60,064 nt of DNA from Oxalobacteraceae bacterium UBA6704 (GTDB lineage: Bacteria; Pseudomonadota; Gammaproteobacteria; Burkholderiales; Burkholderiaceae_D), in the NCBI GenBank assembly GCA_002454505.1, contig DKJA01000180.1, positions 77,719-137,782 on the forward strand, given 5' to 3'. This document shows positions 42,911 through 52,214 of the stretch, piece by piece (the stretch's first letter is position 1; each line of letters starts with the position of its first letter). Made by a program: the position numbers and the translations under genes. The notes below the pieces were generated by a model. The model made no database searches. It was given only the letters and a program-made list of their open reading frames with translations, and was not told the DNA's origin.

Positions 42911-43843
42911 ATGGAACTGCGCCAGCTCCGCTATTTCGTTGCCATCGTCGATCACGGCTCGCTGTCGCGGGCGGCCGTGGTGCTGCACGTGGCGCAGCCG
43001 GCGCTGACGCAGCAGCTGCGCCAGCTGGAGGAAGACCTCGGCGCGCAGCTGCTGCACCGTACTGCGCAGGGCGTGCACAGCACGGATGCCGGCAAGGTGT
43101 TTTACGAACATGCGCAGGCGATCCTGAAGCAGGTGGCCGATGCCCGCACCGCCGTCACCCACTCCGCGCGACCGTCCGGCGCGGTGACGCTGGGCCTGCC
43201 GCACAGCATTTCCGGTGCGCTCGCTTTGCCACTGCTGACGGCGGCGCGCGCGCAGTATCCCGACATCACGCTGCAACTGACCGAGGAACTGACGGGCAAC
43301 CTGGCCGAGCAGCTGAAATCGGGCCGCGTCAACCTGGCCGTGCTGTTCGACGACGGCCAGCTGACGCCGTTCGCGACGACGCCGCTGGCCGAGGAAGCGC
43401 TGCGCTTCGTCTGCCGCGCCGATTCGGCGTGGTTTGCCGGCCGCAGCGCCATCACGCTGGCCGAGGCCGTGGGCGCCACGCTGATCCTGCCCGGCCTGCA
43501 GCATGGCGTGCGGCCCCGCATCGAAGCGGTGGCCCGCGCCGCCGGACTGGTGCCGGACAACGTCATTGAAATCAATTCGATCGCCATCCTGAAATCCGCG
43601 CTGATGGCCGACATGGGCGCGACGATCCTGCCGGTCGCCCCCGTGCTGGCGGAAATCGAACGGGGCCAGATGCGCTGGCTGGACATCCGCGACCCCGCCA
43701 TCTCCCGCACCGTGGTGCTGTGCGCCTCGCGCACGCTGCCGCTGACGAACGCCGCCACAGCCATCAGCAAGCTGGTGGCCGACGTCGCCCGCCAGCTGTG
43801 CGACACGGACGCCTGGCCCGGCGCGACGCTGCTGGCCGACTGA
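42911..43843 (+). CDS. LysR-family regulator (Nac/Cbl-like branch)
   Basis: Starts MELRQLRYFVAIVDHGSLSR, the typical form of the Nac-like LysR branch, with the helix-turn-helix AAVVLHVAQPALTQQLRQLE. The effector-binding domain (GAVTLGLPHSISGALALPLL, VNLAVLFDDGQLTPFATTPL, GATLILPGLQHGVRPRIEAV) is complete. 310 residues. It is followed by an unusual inverted repeat and the giant ferredoxin oxidoreductase gene on the same strand; control of that gene is possible but not shown. Confidence 0.9.
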   Translation: MELRQLRYFVAIVDHGSLSRAAVVLHVAQPALTQQLRQLEEDLGAQLLHRTAQGVHSTDAGKVFYEHAQAILKQVADARTAVTHSARPSGAVTLGLPHSISGALALPLLTAARAQYPDITLQLTEELTGNLAEQLKSGRVNLAVLFDDGQLTPFATTPLAEEALRFVCRADSAWFAGRSAITLAEAVGATLILPGLQHGVRPRIEAVARAAGLVPDNVIEINSIAILKSALMADMGATILPVAPVLAEIERGQMRWLDIRDPAISRTVVLCASRTLPLTNAATAISKLVADVARQLCDTDAWPGATLLAD

Positions 43844-44152
43844 CGAGCCCGTGTCCACTTCTGACACCTTGGTGTCAGACACCGACGTGGACACGAGCTC
43901 GACCGGGATCACGGCTCAGTTCGTGTCGTTGTCGGTGTCTGACACCATGGTGGACACGCGCTGGGCCGTAGCAGGGCCATCGTTTTTTCTTATACCCCCA
44001 TCCCCAAACGCTATTTCCGTATACGTCAACCCGGGCGTACACTGGCGCGACCAACAGACCGCAAAAGCGGCACGTGGCCGGCGCCGGACAGCGTTTATCC
44101 AACGCTCCAAGGCGCAGGCGCAACCGAAATAAAAGCATTTTGGAGACAAGCC
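43844..44152. other. Intergenic region with REP-like repeats upstream of the oxidoreductase
   Basis: A 309-bp gap. The left third is a fold-back repeat (43851-43958). The right part is less GC-rich and should contain the promoter of the ferredoxin oxidoreductase gene, with TTTGGAGAC as its ribosome binding site. No coding signal. Confidence 0.55.
43851..43958. repeat. Fold-back repeat of GGTGTCAGACACC type
   Basis: Perfect 16-bp arms GGTGTCAGACACCGAC (43871-43886) and GTCGGTGTCTGACACC (43931-43946), each itself palindromic at its core, with outer GTGTCCAC / GTGGACAC. The whole can form nested hairpins. It has the same style as the other intergenic repeats here but a different core. Confidence 0.75.
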
Positions 44153-47100
44153 ATGCCTGATACCACGGCAATGGGCCCGGTTCATCGCGAACCGGAACCC
44201 GCGCAGCCAGTCCGTCTGAACGACGTCAGCCTCGACGACAAATACACCGCCACTTCCGGCAAGATCTTCCTCTCCGGCATCCAGGCCCTCGTGCGCCTGC
44301 CGATGATGCAGCAGCTGCGCGACAGCGCGGCGGGCCTGAACACGGCCGGCTTCATTTCCGGCTACCGCGGTTCGCCGCTGGGCGGCCTCGATGAAACGCT
44401 GTGGAAGACGCAGAAGTACCTGGAAGCGAAAAACATCCAGTTCGTACCCGGCGTGAACGAGGACCTGGCCGCGACCGCCGTGTGGGGCTCGCAGCAGGTG
44501 GACCTGATCGGCCCGTCGAAATACGATGGCGTGTTTGCCATGTGGTACGGCAAGGGCCCCGGCGTGGACCGCTGCGGCGACGTCTTCAAGCACATGAACC
44601 ACGCCGGCACGGCGAAGCATGGCGGCGTGCTGCTGGTGGCGGGCGACGACCACGGCGCGTATTCGTCCACGCTGCCGCACCAGTCCGACCACATCTTCTC
44701 GGCCTGCATGATCCCCGTGCTGTACCCGTGCAATGTGCAGGAATACCTGGACCTGGGCGTGCACGGCTGGGCGATGTCGCGCTTCTCCGGTTGCGCCGTC
44801 GCATTCAAGGCGCTGGCCGACACGGTGGAATCGTCGGCCTCCGTCGATGCCGATCCGTTCCGCGTGACGGTCAAGCTGCCGCAGGATTTCCACATGCCGG
44901 AAGGCGGCCTGAATGCGCGCCTGTCCAGCATCCCGCTGGGCCAGCAGGCGCGCAACCAGGAAGCGCTGATGCAGGACTATAAAATCTATGCGGCGCTGGC
45001 GTACGCGCGCGAGAACAAGCTCAATCACACCACCATCGACAATCCGGATGCGAAGCTGGGCATCATCGCGTCCGGCAAATCCTACCTGGACGTGCTGGAA
45101 GCGCTGGAAGAACTGGGCATCGACGAAGCGATGGCGGCGAAAGTCGGCCTGCGCCTGTTCAAGGTGGCGATGCCATGGCCGCTGGAGCCGGATTCGGTGC
45201 GCGAATTCGCCCAGGGCCTGGACGAGATCCTGGTGGTCGAAGAGAAGCGCCAGTTCGTCGAATATCAATTGAAGGAGCAGCTGTACAACTGGCGCGACGA
45301 CGTGCGTCCCCGCGTCGTCGGCAAGTTCGACGACAAGGGCGAGTGGGTGGCGCCGCGCGGCGAATGGCTGCTGCCGCCGAAAGCCGATTTCTCCGTATCG
45401 CAAGTGGCGCGCGTGATCGCGTCGCGTGTAAAACGCTTCATCGGCGACACGAATATCCAGGACCAGATCAGGGCCCGCCTGGCCTTCCTCGATGCCAAGG
45501 ATGCCGTGCTGCAGAAGGCCATCGGCACGCCGTTCCGGCCCGCGTTCTACTGCTCCGGCTGCCCGCACAACACGTCGACGAAAGTCCCGGAAGGCAGCTT
45601 CGCGCTGGCCGGCATCGGCTGCCACGTGATGGCCACGTCGATCTACCCGGAGATGAACAAGCTGACCACGCACATGGGCGGCGAAGGCACGCCGTGGATC
45701 GGCCAGGCGGCGTTCTCGAAGGTGCCGCACGTGTTCCAGAACCTGGGCGACGGCACCTACTTCCACTCGGGCTACCTGGCCATCCGCGCGGCGGTGGCGG
45801 CGAAGGTCAACATCACCTACAAGATCCTGTACAACGATGCCGTGGCGATGACGGGCGGCCAGCCGGTGGACGGCACCGTGTCCGTGCCGATGATCGCGCA
45901 GCAGATGGCGGCCGAAGGCGTCAAGCGTATCGCGCTGGTGACGGAAGACCTGTCCCGCTACACCGACCGCTCCGCGCTGCCGGCACTGGTGACGCTGCAC
46001 GACCGCAAGGACATGGATGCGGTACAGCGCGAACTGCGCGAGCTGCCCGGCTGCAGCGTGATCATCTACGACCAGACGTGCGCCGCCGAGAAGCGCCGCC
46101 GCCGCAAGAAGAACGAGTTCGCCGATCCGGACAAGCGGATGGTGATCAACGAAGCGGTCTGCGAAGGCTGCGGCGATTGCGGCATCCAGTCCAACTGCGT
46201 GTCGATCCTGCCGAAGGAAACGGCGTTCGGCCGCAAGCGCACCATCGACCAGTCCAGCTGCAACAAGGACTACTCGTGCGTCAAAGGCTTCTGCCCCAGC
46301 TTCGTCACCGTCGAAGGCGGCGCGCTGAAGAAATCGAAAACGGGCACCGCCAAGACGGATGACTGGGACGCCCTTCCGCAGCCGATGTTGCCGGACTGCG
46401 AGCAGCCGTACAACATCCTCATCAACGGCATCGGCGGCACGGGCGTGATCACCGTCGGCGCGCTGATGGGCATGGCTGCCCACCTGGAAGGGAAAGGTGC
46501 ATCCGTGCTGGACATGACGGGCATGTCGCAGAAGAACGGCTCCGTCACGTCGCACGTGAAGATCGCGAAGTCGCCGGCCCACCTGCGCGCGCAGCGCATC
46601 GCCACCGGCGAAGCGGACCTGGTGCTGGGCTGCGACATGCTGACGGCCGGCGCTTCCGACGCCGTATCGAAGATGCGCCCGGGCCGCACGCTGGCCGTCG
46701 TCAACCTGCACGAGCAGCCGCCCGGCACGTTCGCGCAGAACGCGGACTGGGAATACCCCACCGGCGACGTCCGCGCGCTGATCGAGGAATCGGTGGGCGG
46801 CGCGGATGCGGCCGACTTCATCGATGCGACGAAGCTGGCCACCGCACTGATGGGCGACTCGATCGCCGCCAACCTGTTCATGCTGGGCTACGCGTGGCAA
46901 CGGGGCCGCATTCCGTTGTCGGAAGCGGCGCTGCTGCGCGCGATCGAGATGAATGGCGTGGCCGTCGAATCGAACAAGAAGAGCTTCCTGTGGGGCCGGC
47001 GCGCCGCCGTCGATGTCAAGCGCGTACAGAAGACCGCCACGCCGGCGCAGGCCATCGTCGTGCAGATGCCGCAAAGCTTCGACGCGCTGATGAAGCAGCG

Positions 47101-47719
47101 CACCGAATTCCTGACCGGTTACCAGGATGCCGCGTATGCCGCGCAGTTCCGCCAGTTCGTCGAGCAGGTGCAGGCGCGCGAGACGGCGCTGGGGCTGTCG
47201 AACAAGCTGTCGTTCGCGGTGGCGAAATCGCTGTCGAAACTGATGGCCTACAAGGACGAATACGAAGTGGCGCGCCTGTACACGGACGGCCGCTTCATGG
47301 AACAGCTGAAGACGCAGTTCGAAGGCGACTTCACGCTGAAGTTCAACCTGGCGCCGCCGATCTTCTCGAAGAAGGATGCCAAGGGCCACCTGGTCAAAGC
47401 CGAATACGGTTCGTGGACGTGGAAAGCGTTCGCCGTGCTGGCAAAACTGAAAGGACTGCGCGGCGGCGCGTTCGATATCTTCGGCCGCACCGCTGAACGG
47501 AAGATGGAACGCGCGCTGATCGTCGACTACCGCCAGACGATGGCCGATGTGCTGGCTCGCCTGACCACCGACAACATCGACCAGGCCATCGCACTGGCCG
47601 CGCTGCCGGAAAAGATCCGCGGCTACGGCCACGTGAAGGAAGCAGCCGTCGCCACCTACCAGCTTGATAAAGCCCGCCTGCTGGCAGCCTTCGGCGGCTC
47701 GCAGCAGCACGCGGCATAA
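44153..47719 (+). CDS. Indolepyruvate ferredoxin oxidoreductase family protein, fused subunits
   Basis: A 1188-residue cytoplasmic 2-oxoacid oxidoreductase with alpha, beta and gamma parts in one chain, using thiamine diphosphate, CoA and iron-sulfur clusters. The N-terminal pyrimidine-binding part has FISGYRGSPLGGLDETLWKT and FVPGVNEDLAATAVWGSQQV. The TPP motif is LGDGTYFHSGYLAIRAAVAA with NITYKILYNDAVAMTGGQPV. Cysteine clusters CEGCGDCGIQSNC and CNKDYSCVKGFCPSF lie near the middle. The gamma domain has LINGIGGTGVITVGALMGMA. Family members decarboxylate aryl- or branched-chain 2-oxoacids to acyl-CoA. Proximity to IcmF favours a branched-chain substrate, but this is inference. Confidence 0.93.
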   Translation: MPDTTAMGPVHREPEPAQPVRLNDVSLDDKYTATSGKIFLSGIQALVRLPMMQQLRDSAAGLNTAGFISGYRGSPLGGLDETLWKTQKYLEAKNIQFVPGVNEDLAATAVWGSQQVDLIGPSKYDGVFAMWYGKGPGVDRCGDVFKHMNHAGTAKHGGVLLVAGDDHGAYSSTLPHQSDHIFSACMIPVLYPCNVQEYLDLGVHGWAMSRFSGCAVAFKALADTVESSASVDADPFRVTVKLPQDFHMPEGGLNARLSSIPLGQQARNQEALMQDYKIYAALAYARENKLNHTTIDNPDAKLGIIASGKSYLDVLEALEELGIDEAMAAKVGLRLFKVAMPWPLEPDSVREFAQGLDEILVVEEKRQFVEYQLKEQLYNWRDDVRPRVVGKFDDKGEWVAPRGEWLLPPKADFSVSQVARVIASRVKRFIGDTNIQDQIRARLAFLDAKDAVLQKAIGTPFRPAFYCSGCPHNTSTKVPEGSFALAGIGCHVMATSIYPEMNKLTTHMGGEGTPWIGQAAFSKVPHVFQNLGDGTYFHSGYLAIRAAVAAKVNITYKILYNDAVAMTGGQPVDGTVSVPMIAQQMAAEGVKRIALVTEDLSRYTDRSALPALVTLHDRKDMDAVQRELRELPGCSVIIYDQTCAAEKRRRRKKNEFADPDKRMVINEAVCEGCGDCGIQSNCVSILPKETAFGRKRTIDQSSCNKDYSCVKGFCPSFVTVEGGALKKSKTGTAKTDDWDALPQPMLPDCEQPYNILINGIGGTGVITVGALMGMAAHLEGKGASVLDMTGMSQKNGSVTSHVKIAKSPAHLRAQRIATGEADLVLGCDMLTAGASDAVSKMRPGRTLAVVNLHEQPPGTFAQNADWEYPTGDVRALIEESVGGADAADFIDATKLATALMGDSIAANLFMLGYAWQRGRIPLSEAALLRAIEMNGVAVESNKKSFLWGRRAAVDVKRVQKTATPAQAIVVQMPQSFDALMKQRTEFLTGYQDAAYAAQFRQFVEQVQARETALGLSNKLSFAVAKSLSKLMAYKDEYEVARLYTDGRFMEQLKTQFEGDFTLKFNLAPPIFSKKDAKGHLVKAEYGSWTWKAFAVLAKLKGLRGGAFDIFGRTAERKMERALIVDYRQTMADVLARLTTDNIDQAIALAALPEKIRGYGHVKEAAVATYQLDKARLLAAFGGSQQHAA

Positions 47720-47722
47720 AAA

Positions 47723-47788
47723 AAAACCGGTGACAGGCACCAATTAAAAAGAAATATTTCCAAAAAAATGGTGCCTGTCACCGGTTTT
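47723..47788. repeat. Perfect 20-bp inverted repeat between oxidoreductase and icmF
   Basis: Arms AAAACCGGTGACAGGCACCA and TGGTGCCTGTCACCGGTTTT around a 26-nt A-rich loop, starting just after the oxidoreductase stop and ending 22 nt before the icmF ATG. Strong enough to act as a terminator or mRNA-processing stem. It has the same architecture as the other REP-like repeats with a GGTGCCTGTCACC core. Confidence 0.8.
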
Positions 47789-47810
47789 CAGACAAGAAAA
47801 CGAGAGACAT

Positions 47811-50800
47811 ATGAACGACCTGACATCTGCAAAAGCCCTCGCCGAAGCGCAGCCCGCGCGGCCGGCCAACAAGGTGCGCTTCGTTACCGCCGCGTCGCTG
47901 TTCGACGGCCACGATGCGTCGATCAACATCATGCGCCGCATCCTGCAGTCGCACGGCACCGAGGTGGTGCACCTGGGGCATAACCGCTCCGTCGACGAAG
48001 TCGTGACCGCCGCGCTGGCCGAGGATGTGCAGGGCATCGCCATCTCCAGCTACCAGGGCGGCCATGTCGAATACTTCAAGTACATGATCGACCTGCTGCG
48101 CCAGCGCGGCGGGGAACACATCAAGGTGTTCGGCGGCGGCGGCGGCGTGATCGTGCCGGCGGAGATCGCCGAGCTGCATGCGTATGGCGTCACGCGCATC
48201 TTCAGTCCGGAAGACGGCCAGCGCATGGGCCTGGCCGGCATGATCGCGTGGATGGTGCAGCAGTGCGACATCGACCTCACCCAATATTCGCCCACGTCGC
48301 TCGCAGCTTTGCAGACTGGCGACGTGGCCGACCGCCACCGCCCGCTGGGCCAGCTGATCACGGCGCTGGAAAACGACAAGGCATCCCCGGAACTGCGCTC
48401 ACAGCTTCTGAAAGCGGCCGAAGAACTGCACACGCCCACGCTGGGCATCACCGGCACGGGCGGTGCCGGCAAGTCGTCCTTGACAGATGAACTGATCCGC
48501 CGCATCCGCCTCGACCAGGGCGATGCGCTGAACATCGCCATCATCTCGATCGACCCGTCGCGCCGCAAGTCCGGCGGCGCGCTGCTGGGCGACCGCATCC
48601 GCATGAACGCGATCAATCCGTGGAACGGCCAGGCGCGCGTGTTCATGCGTTCGCTGGCCACGCGCGAGGCGGGCTCGGAGATCTCGCAGGCGCTGCCGGA
48701 CGTGATCGCCGCCTGCAAGGTGGCCGGCTTCGACCTGGTGATCGTCGAGACGTCCGGCATCGGCCAGGGCGATGCGGCGATCGTGCCGCACGTCGATGTG
48801 TCGATGTACGTGATGACGCCGGAATTCGGCGCCGCGTCGCAGCTGGAAAAGATCGACATGCTGGACTTCGCCGACTTCATCGCCATCAACAAGTTCGACC
48901 GCAAGGGCGCCCAGGACGCGCTGCGCGACGTGGCGAAACAGTACCAGCGCAACCGCGAGCTGTGGAGCAGCCGTCCGGAAGAGATGCCGGTGTTCGGCAC
49001 GCAGGCTTCGCGCTTCAACGATGACGGCGTCACCGCGCTGTACCACGGCCTGCTGCCGAAGCTGGCGTCGCTGGGCCTGCGCGCGCAGCCGGGCACCCTG
49101 CCGCGCACCGACGTGCGGTTCAGCTCCGGCAAGCACGTCATCGTGCCGCCGGCGCGCGCCCGCTACCTGGCCGAAATCGCCGACACGATGCGCGGCTATC
49201 ACAAGCACGTGCGCCGGCAGGCCGTGCTGGCCCGCGAGCACCAGCAACTGAATGCGGCGAAGCGCATGCTGTCCGCCGCCGGCAAGGGCGTCGTCGATTT
49301 CGACGACGTGATCACCGAACGCGATCATGCGCTCGACGCGAGCACGAAAAAACTGCTGGCGATGTGGCCGGACATGCAGGCCGCCTATGCGGGCGACGAA
49401 TACGTGGTGAAGATCCGCGACAAGGAAATCCGCACGAGCCTCGTGCAGCACACGCTGTCCGGCACGAAGATCCGCAAGGTGGCGCTGCCGAAGTACGAAG
49501 ACCATGGCGAGTTGCTGCGCTGGCTGATGCTGGACAATGTGCCCGGCTCGTTCCCGTTCACGGCCGGCGTGTTTGCCTTCAAACGCGAGGGCGAGGATCC
49601 CACGCGGATGTTTGCCGGCGAAGGCGATGCGTTCCGCACCAACCGCCGCTTCAAGCTGGTGTCGGCCGGCCTCGATGCGAAGCGCCTGTCCACCGCCTTC
49701 GATTCCGTCACGCTGTATGGCGCCGACCCGGCGCTGCGGCCCGACATCTACGGCAAGGTGGGCAATTCGGGCGTGTCGATCGCCACACTGGACGACATGA
49801 AAGTGCTGTACGACGGCTTCGACCTGTGCAGCCCGAGTACCTCCGTGTCGATGACGATCAACGGCCCGGCGCCAACGATCCTGGCGATGTTCATGAACAC
49901 GGCCATCGACCAGCAGGTGGACAAATTCGTCGCCGACAACCACCGCCAGCCGACCGACGACGAAGCAGCGAAGATCCGCGGGTGGGTGCTGCAGAACGTG
50001 CGCGGCACCGTGCAGGCCGACATCCTGAAGGAAGACCAGGGCCAGAACACGTGCATCTTCAGCACCGAATTCTCGCTGAAGGTGATGGGCGATATCCAGG
50101 AATACTTCGTCCACCACCAGGTGCGCAATTTCTATTCGGTGTCGATCTCCGGCTACCACATCGCCGAGGCGGGCGCGAACCCGATCTCGCAGCTGGCCTT
50201 CACGCTGTCCAACGGCTTTACGTTCGTCGAAGCCTACCTGGCGCGCGGCATGCACATCGACGACTTCGCGCCGAACCTGTCGTTCTTCTTCTCCAACGGC
50301 ATGGACCCGGAATACACGGTGCTGGGCCGCGTCGCCCGCCGCCTGTGGGCCGTGACGATGCGCGACAAGTACGGCGCCAACGACCGCAGCCAGAAGCTGA
50401 AGTACCACATCCAGACGTCGGGCCGCTCGCTGCACGCGCAGGAGATCGACTTCAACGACATCCGCACCACGCTGCAGGCCCTGATCGCCATCTACGACAA
50501 CTGCAACTCGCTGCACACCAATGCGTACGACGAAGCGATCACCACGCCGACCGACGAATCCGTGCGCCGGGCATTGGCCATTCAATTGATCATCAACCGC
50601 GAGTGGGGCCTGGCGAAGAACGAGAACCCGAACCAGGGCGCGTTCATCATCGAGGAGCTGACCGATCTGGTCGAGGAAGCGGTGCTGCAGGAATTCGAAC
50701 GCATCGCCGAACGGGGCGGTGTGCTGGGCGCGATGGAAACAGGCTACCAGCGCGGCAAGATCCAGGAAGAGTCGCTGCTGTACGAGCATAAAAAGCACGA

Positions 50801-51101
50801 CGGCTCGCTGCCCATCATCGGCGTCAATACCTTCCGCAATCCGAAGGGCGGCGAGGCGCCGCAGACGATCGAGCTGGCCCGCTCCACGGACGACGAGAAA
50901 CAGTCGCAGCTGACGCGGCTGGACGACTTCCACACCCGCCATGCGGCCGCAGCGCCGGCCGCACTGGCCGCGCTGCGCCAGGCCGCGATCGACAACGAAA
51001 ACGTGTTTGCGCGGCTGATGGATGCCGTGCGCGTCTGCTCGCTGGGGCAGATCACCACGGCATTGTTCGAGGTGGGCGGGCAGTACCGGCGCAATATGTA
51101 G
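47811..51101 (+). CDS. icmF: Fused isobutyryl-CoA mutase IcmF
   Basis: A 1096-residue adenosylcobalamin enzyme that interconverts isobutyryl-CoA and n-butyryl-CoA (some also isovaleryl/pivalyl-CoA). Three parts in the IcmF order: the B12-binding domain (LFDGHDASINIMRRI, residues 31-45; VQGIAISSYQGGHVEYF), the MeaI-like GTPase chaperone (Walker A GTGGAGKS at 215-222; VIVETSGIGQGDAAIVPHVD; NKFD base motif), and the C-terminal TIM-barrel mutase (STSVSMTINGPAPTILAMFM, YSVSISGYHIAEAGANPISQ). This fusion separates it from methylmalonyl-CoA mutase, where the domains are on separate chains or ordered differently. It suits branched-chain amino acid or fatty-acid catabolism. Confidence 0.96.
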   Translation: MNDLTSAKALAEAQPARPANKVRFVTAASLFDGHDASINIMRRILQSHGTEVVHLGHNRSVDEVVTAALAEDVQGIAISSYQGGHVEYFKYMIDLLRQRGGEHIKVFGGGGGVIVPAEIAELHAYGVTRIFSPEDGQRMGLAGMIAWMVQQCDIDLTQYSPTSLAALQTGDVADRHRPLGQLITALENDKASPELRSQLLKAAEELHTPTLGITGTGGAGKSSLTDELIRRIRLDQGDALNIAIISIDPSRRKSGGALLGDRIRMNAINPWNGQARVFMRSLATREAGSEISQALPDVIAACKVAGFDLVIVETSGIGQGDAAIVPHVDVSMYVMTPEFGAASQLEKIDMLDFADFIAINKFDRKGAQDALRDVAKQYQRNRELWSSRPEEMPVFGTQASRFNDDGVTALYHGLLPKLASLGLRAQPGTLPRTDVRFSSGKHVIVPPARARYLAEIADTMRGYHKHVRRQAVLAREHQQLNAAKRMLSAAGKGVVDFDDVITERDHALDASTKKLLAMWPDMQAAYAGDEYVVKIRDKEIRTSLVQHTLSGTKIRKVALPKYEDHGELLRWLMLDNVPGSFPFTAGVFAFKREGEDPTRMFAGEGDAFRTNRRFKLVSAGLDAKRLSTAFDSVTLYGADPALRPDIYGKVGNSGVSIATLDDMKVLYDGFDLCSPSTSVSMTINGPAPTILAMFMNTAIDQQVDKFVADNHRQPTDDEAAKIRGWVLQNVRGTVQADILKEDQGQNTCIFSTEFSLKVMGDIQEYFVHHQVRNFYSVSISGYHIAEAGANPISQLAFTLSNGFTFVEAYLARGMHIDDFAPNLSFFFSNGMDPEYTVLGRVARRLWAVTMRDKYGANDRSQKLKYHIQTSGRSLHAQEIDFNDIRTTLQALIAIYDNCNSLHTNAYDEAITTPTDESVRRALAIQLIINREWGLAKNENPNQGAFIIEELTDLVEEAVLQEFERIAERGGVLGAMETGYQRGKIQEESLLYEHKKHDGSLPIIGVNTFRNPKGGEAPQTIELARSTDDEKQSQLTRLDDFHTRHAAAAPAALAALRQAAIDNENVFARLMDAVRVCSLGQITTALFEVGGQYRRNM

Positions 51102-51120
51102 GCCTTGCATCAGCCATCCG

Positions 51121-51144
51121 GGCGGCCTGCGGGCCGCCTTTTTT
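51121..51144 (+). terminator. Intrinsic terminator after icmF
   Basis: Perfect GC stem GGCGGCC/GGCCGCC with a 4-nt loop followed directly by TTTTTT, 20 bp after the icmF stop. Confidence 0.9.
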
Positions 51145-51299
51145 GTGTCCCCGCTGCACGCTGCTGTAACGAAGGTATTGCGCGGCCTCAAAAGTGCCGG
51201 TCGCATGCCGGCAGTCTCTGCTATGCATCAACACCCCGGACATTCCCTCCGCTAACTTGATAGTTCGTTGCCCCAGGGGACCGACATGAGGGGAAGGAC

Positions 51300-52196
51300 A
51301 TGCGCTACGCTCGCCTGACGCCAGGTCACGGCTTCAAACCCGCCAACAGCTTCTTCTACTACCTGCAGCGCATCATCGTTTCGCCGCCGCTGCGCGGCCT
51401 GTGCGTACGCATCTTCCGCAACTGGGTACGTTTCCGCCACGGCATCTCGGCAGCCGCGCCGCACACCGCCCGCGAACACCTGCTGGACCGGCTGCACCGC
51501 GAAGGCTATGCCCCGCTGGATAACGTGCTGAGCCACGAACAGTGCGCCGACATCCACGCGTATTTCGCCGACAAGGTGCTGACCGACCGCCAGGATGCCA
51601 CGTCGTCGTTCACGATCGACCATGTGCCGCCGGCCGCGCGGCTGGCCGAATTCACGCTGCGCGACATCATCGGCTGCCCGCACATCCTCGCGCTGGCCAA
51701 CGACCGCCGCCTGCTGGACCTGGCGGAAAGCTATATCGGCTGCAAGCCCACCATCTCGCAGCTGGGCGTGCGCTGGTCCTTCCCCACGGGCGGCAAGCGC
51801 AGCGACCTGCAGACCTTCCACCGCGATTCGGAAGACTGGCGCTACTTCAAGGTGCTGGTCTACCTGACGGACGTGGGCCCTGGCGACGGTCCCCACGTGT
51901 ACGTGCGCGGCACCCACAAGACGCGCGCGCCGGTGCGCCTGAAGATCCAGAGCGACGGCGAAATCAGCGAGGAATATGGCGAAGAGCGGCTGATCACGGC
52001 CACCGGCGAACGGGGTTTCGCGTTTGCCGTCGACACGGCCGGCGTGCACAAGGGCGCGCCGCCGGTGGAAAAACCCCGGCTGATGCTGCAGATCCAGTAC
52101 TCGCTGTTCCGCAGCTACGCCTACGTCTACGAGCCGGAGCCGTATGCCGGCACGCTGCCGTTCGACCGCTACATCAACCGCCTGATCCTGGCATAA
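51300..52196 (+). CDS. Phytanoyl-CoA dioxygenase (PhyH)-like protein
   Basis: A 298-residue Fe(II)/2-oxoglutarate-dependent dioxygenase of the PhyH group. Iron ligands fit His174-x-Asp176 (TFHRDSEDWRYFKVL) and His249 (FAVDTAGVHKGAPP), followed by KPRLMLQIQYS, which supplies the 2-oxoglutarate-binding Arg. The start of the fold shows EHLLDRLHREGYAPLDNVLS. GGGGAAGG precedes the ATG. Bacterial members hydroxylate diverse small molecules or lipids; the substrate here is unknown. A short antitoxin-like gene follows by 18 bp. Confidence 0.88.
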   Translation: MRYARLTPGHGFKPANSFFYYLQRIIVSPPLRGLCVRIFRNWVRFRHGISAAAPHTAREHLLDRLHREGYAPLDNVLSHEQCADIHAYFADKVLTDRQDATSSFTIDHVPPAARLAEFTLRDIIGCPHILALANDRRLLDLAESYIGCKPTISQLGVRWSFPTGGKRSDLQTFHRDSEDWRYFKVLVYLTDVGPGDGPHVYVRGTHKTRAPVRLKIQSDGEISEEYGEERLITATGERGFAFAVDTAGVHKGAPPVEKPRLMLQIQYSLFRSYAYVYEPEPYAGTLPFDRYINRLILA

Positions 52197-52214
52197 CAAG
52201 GAGACTCCGCCACC

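Noticed and set aside
43916..47743. 1275-codon open frame antisense to the ferredoxin oxidoreductase gene
   Set aside because: It is composed of His/Arg/Ala/Val-rich sequence with no family motif and mirrors the GC-rich codon positions of the real gene on the other strand.
48399..51206. 935-codon open frame antisense to icmF
   Set aside because: Same composition artefact; icmF on the plus strand has all catalytic motifs.
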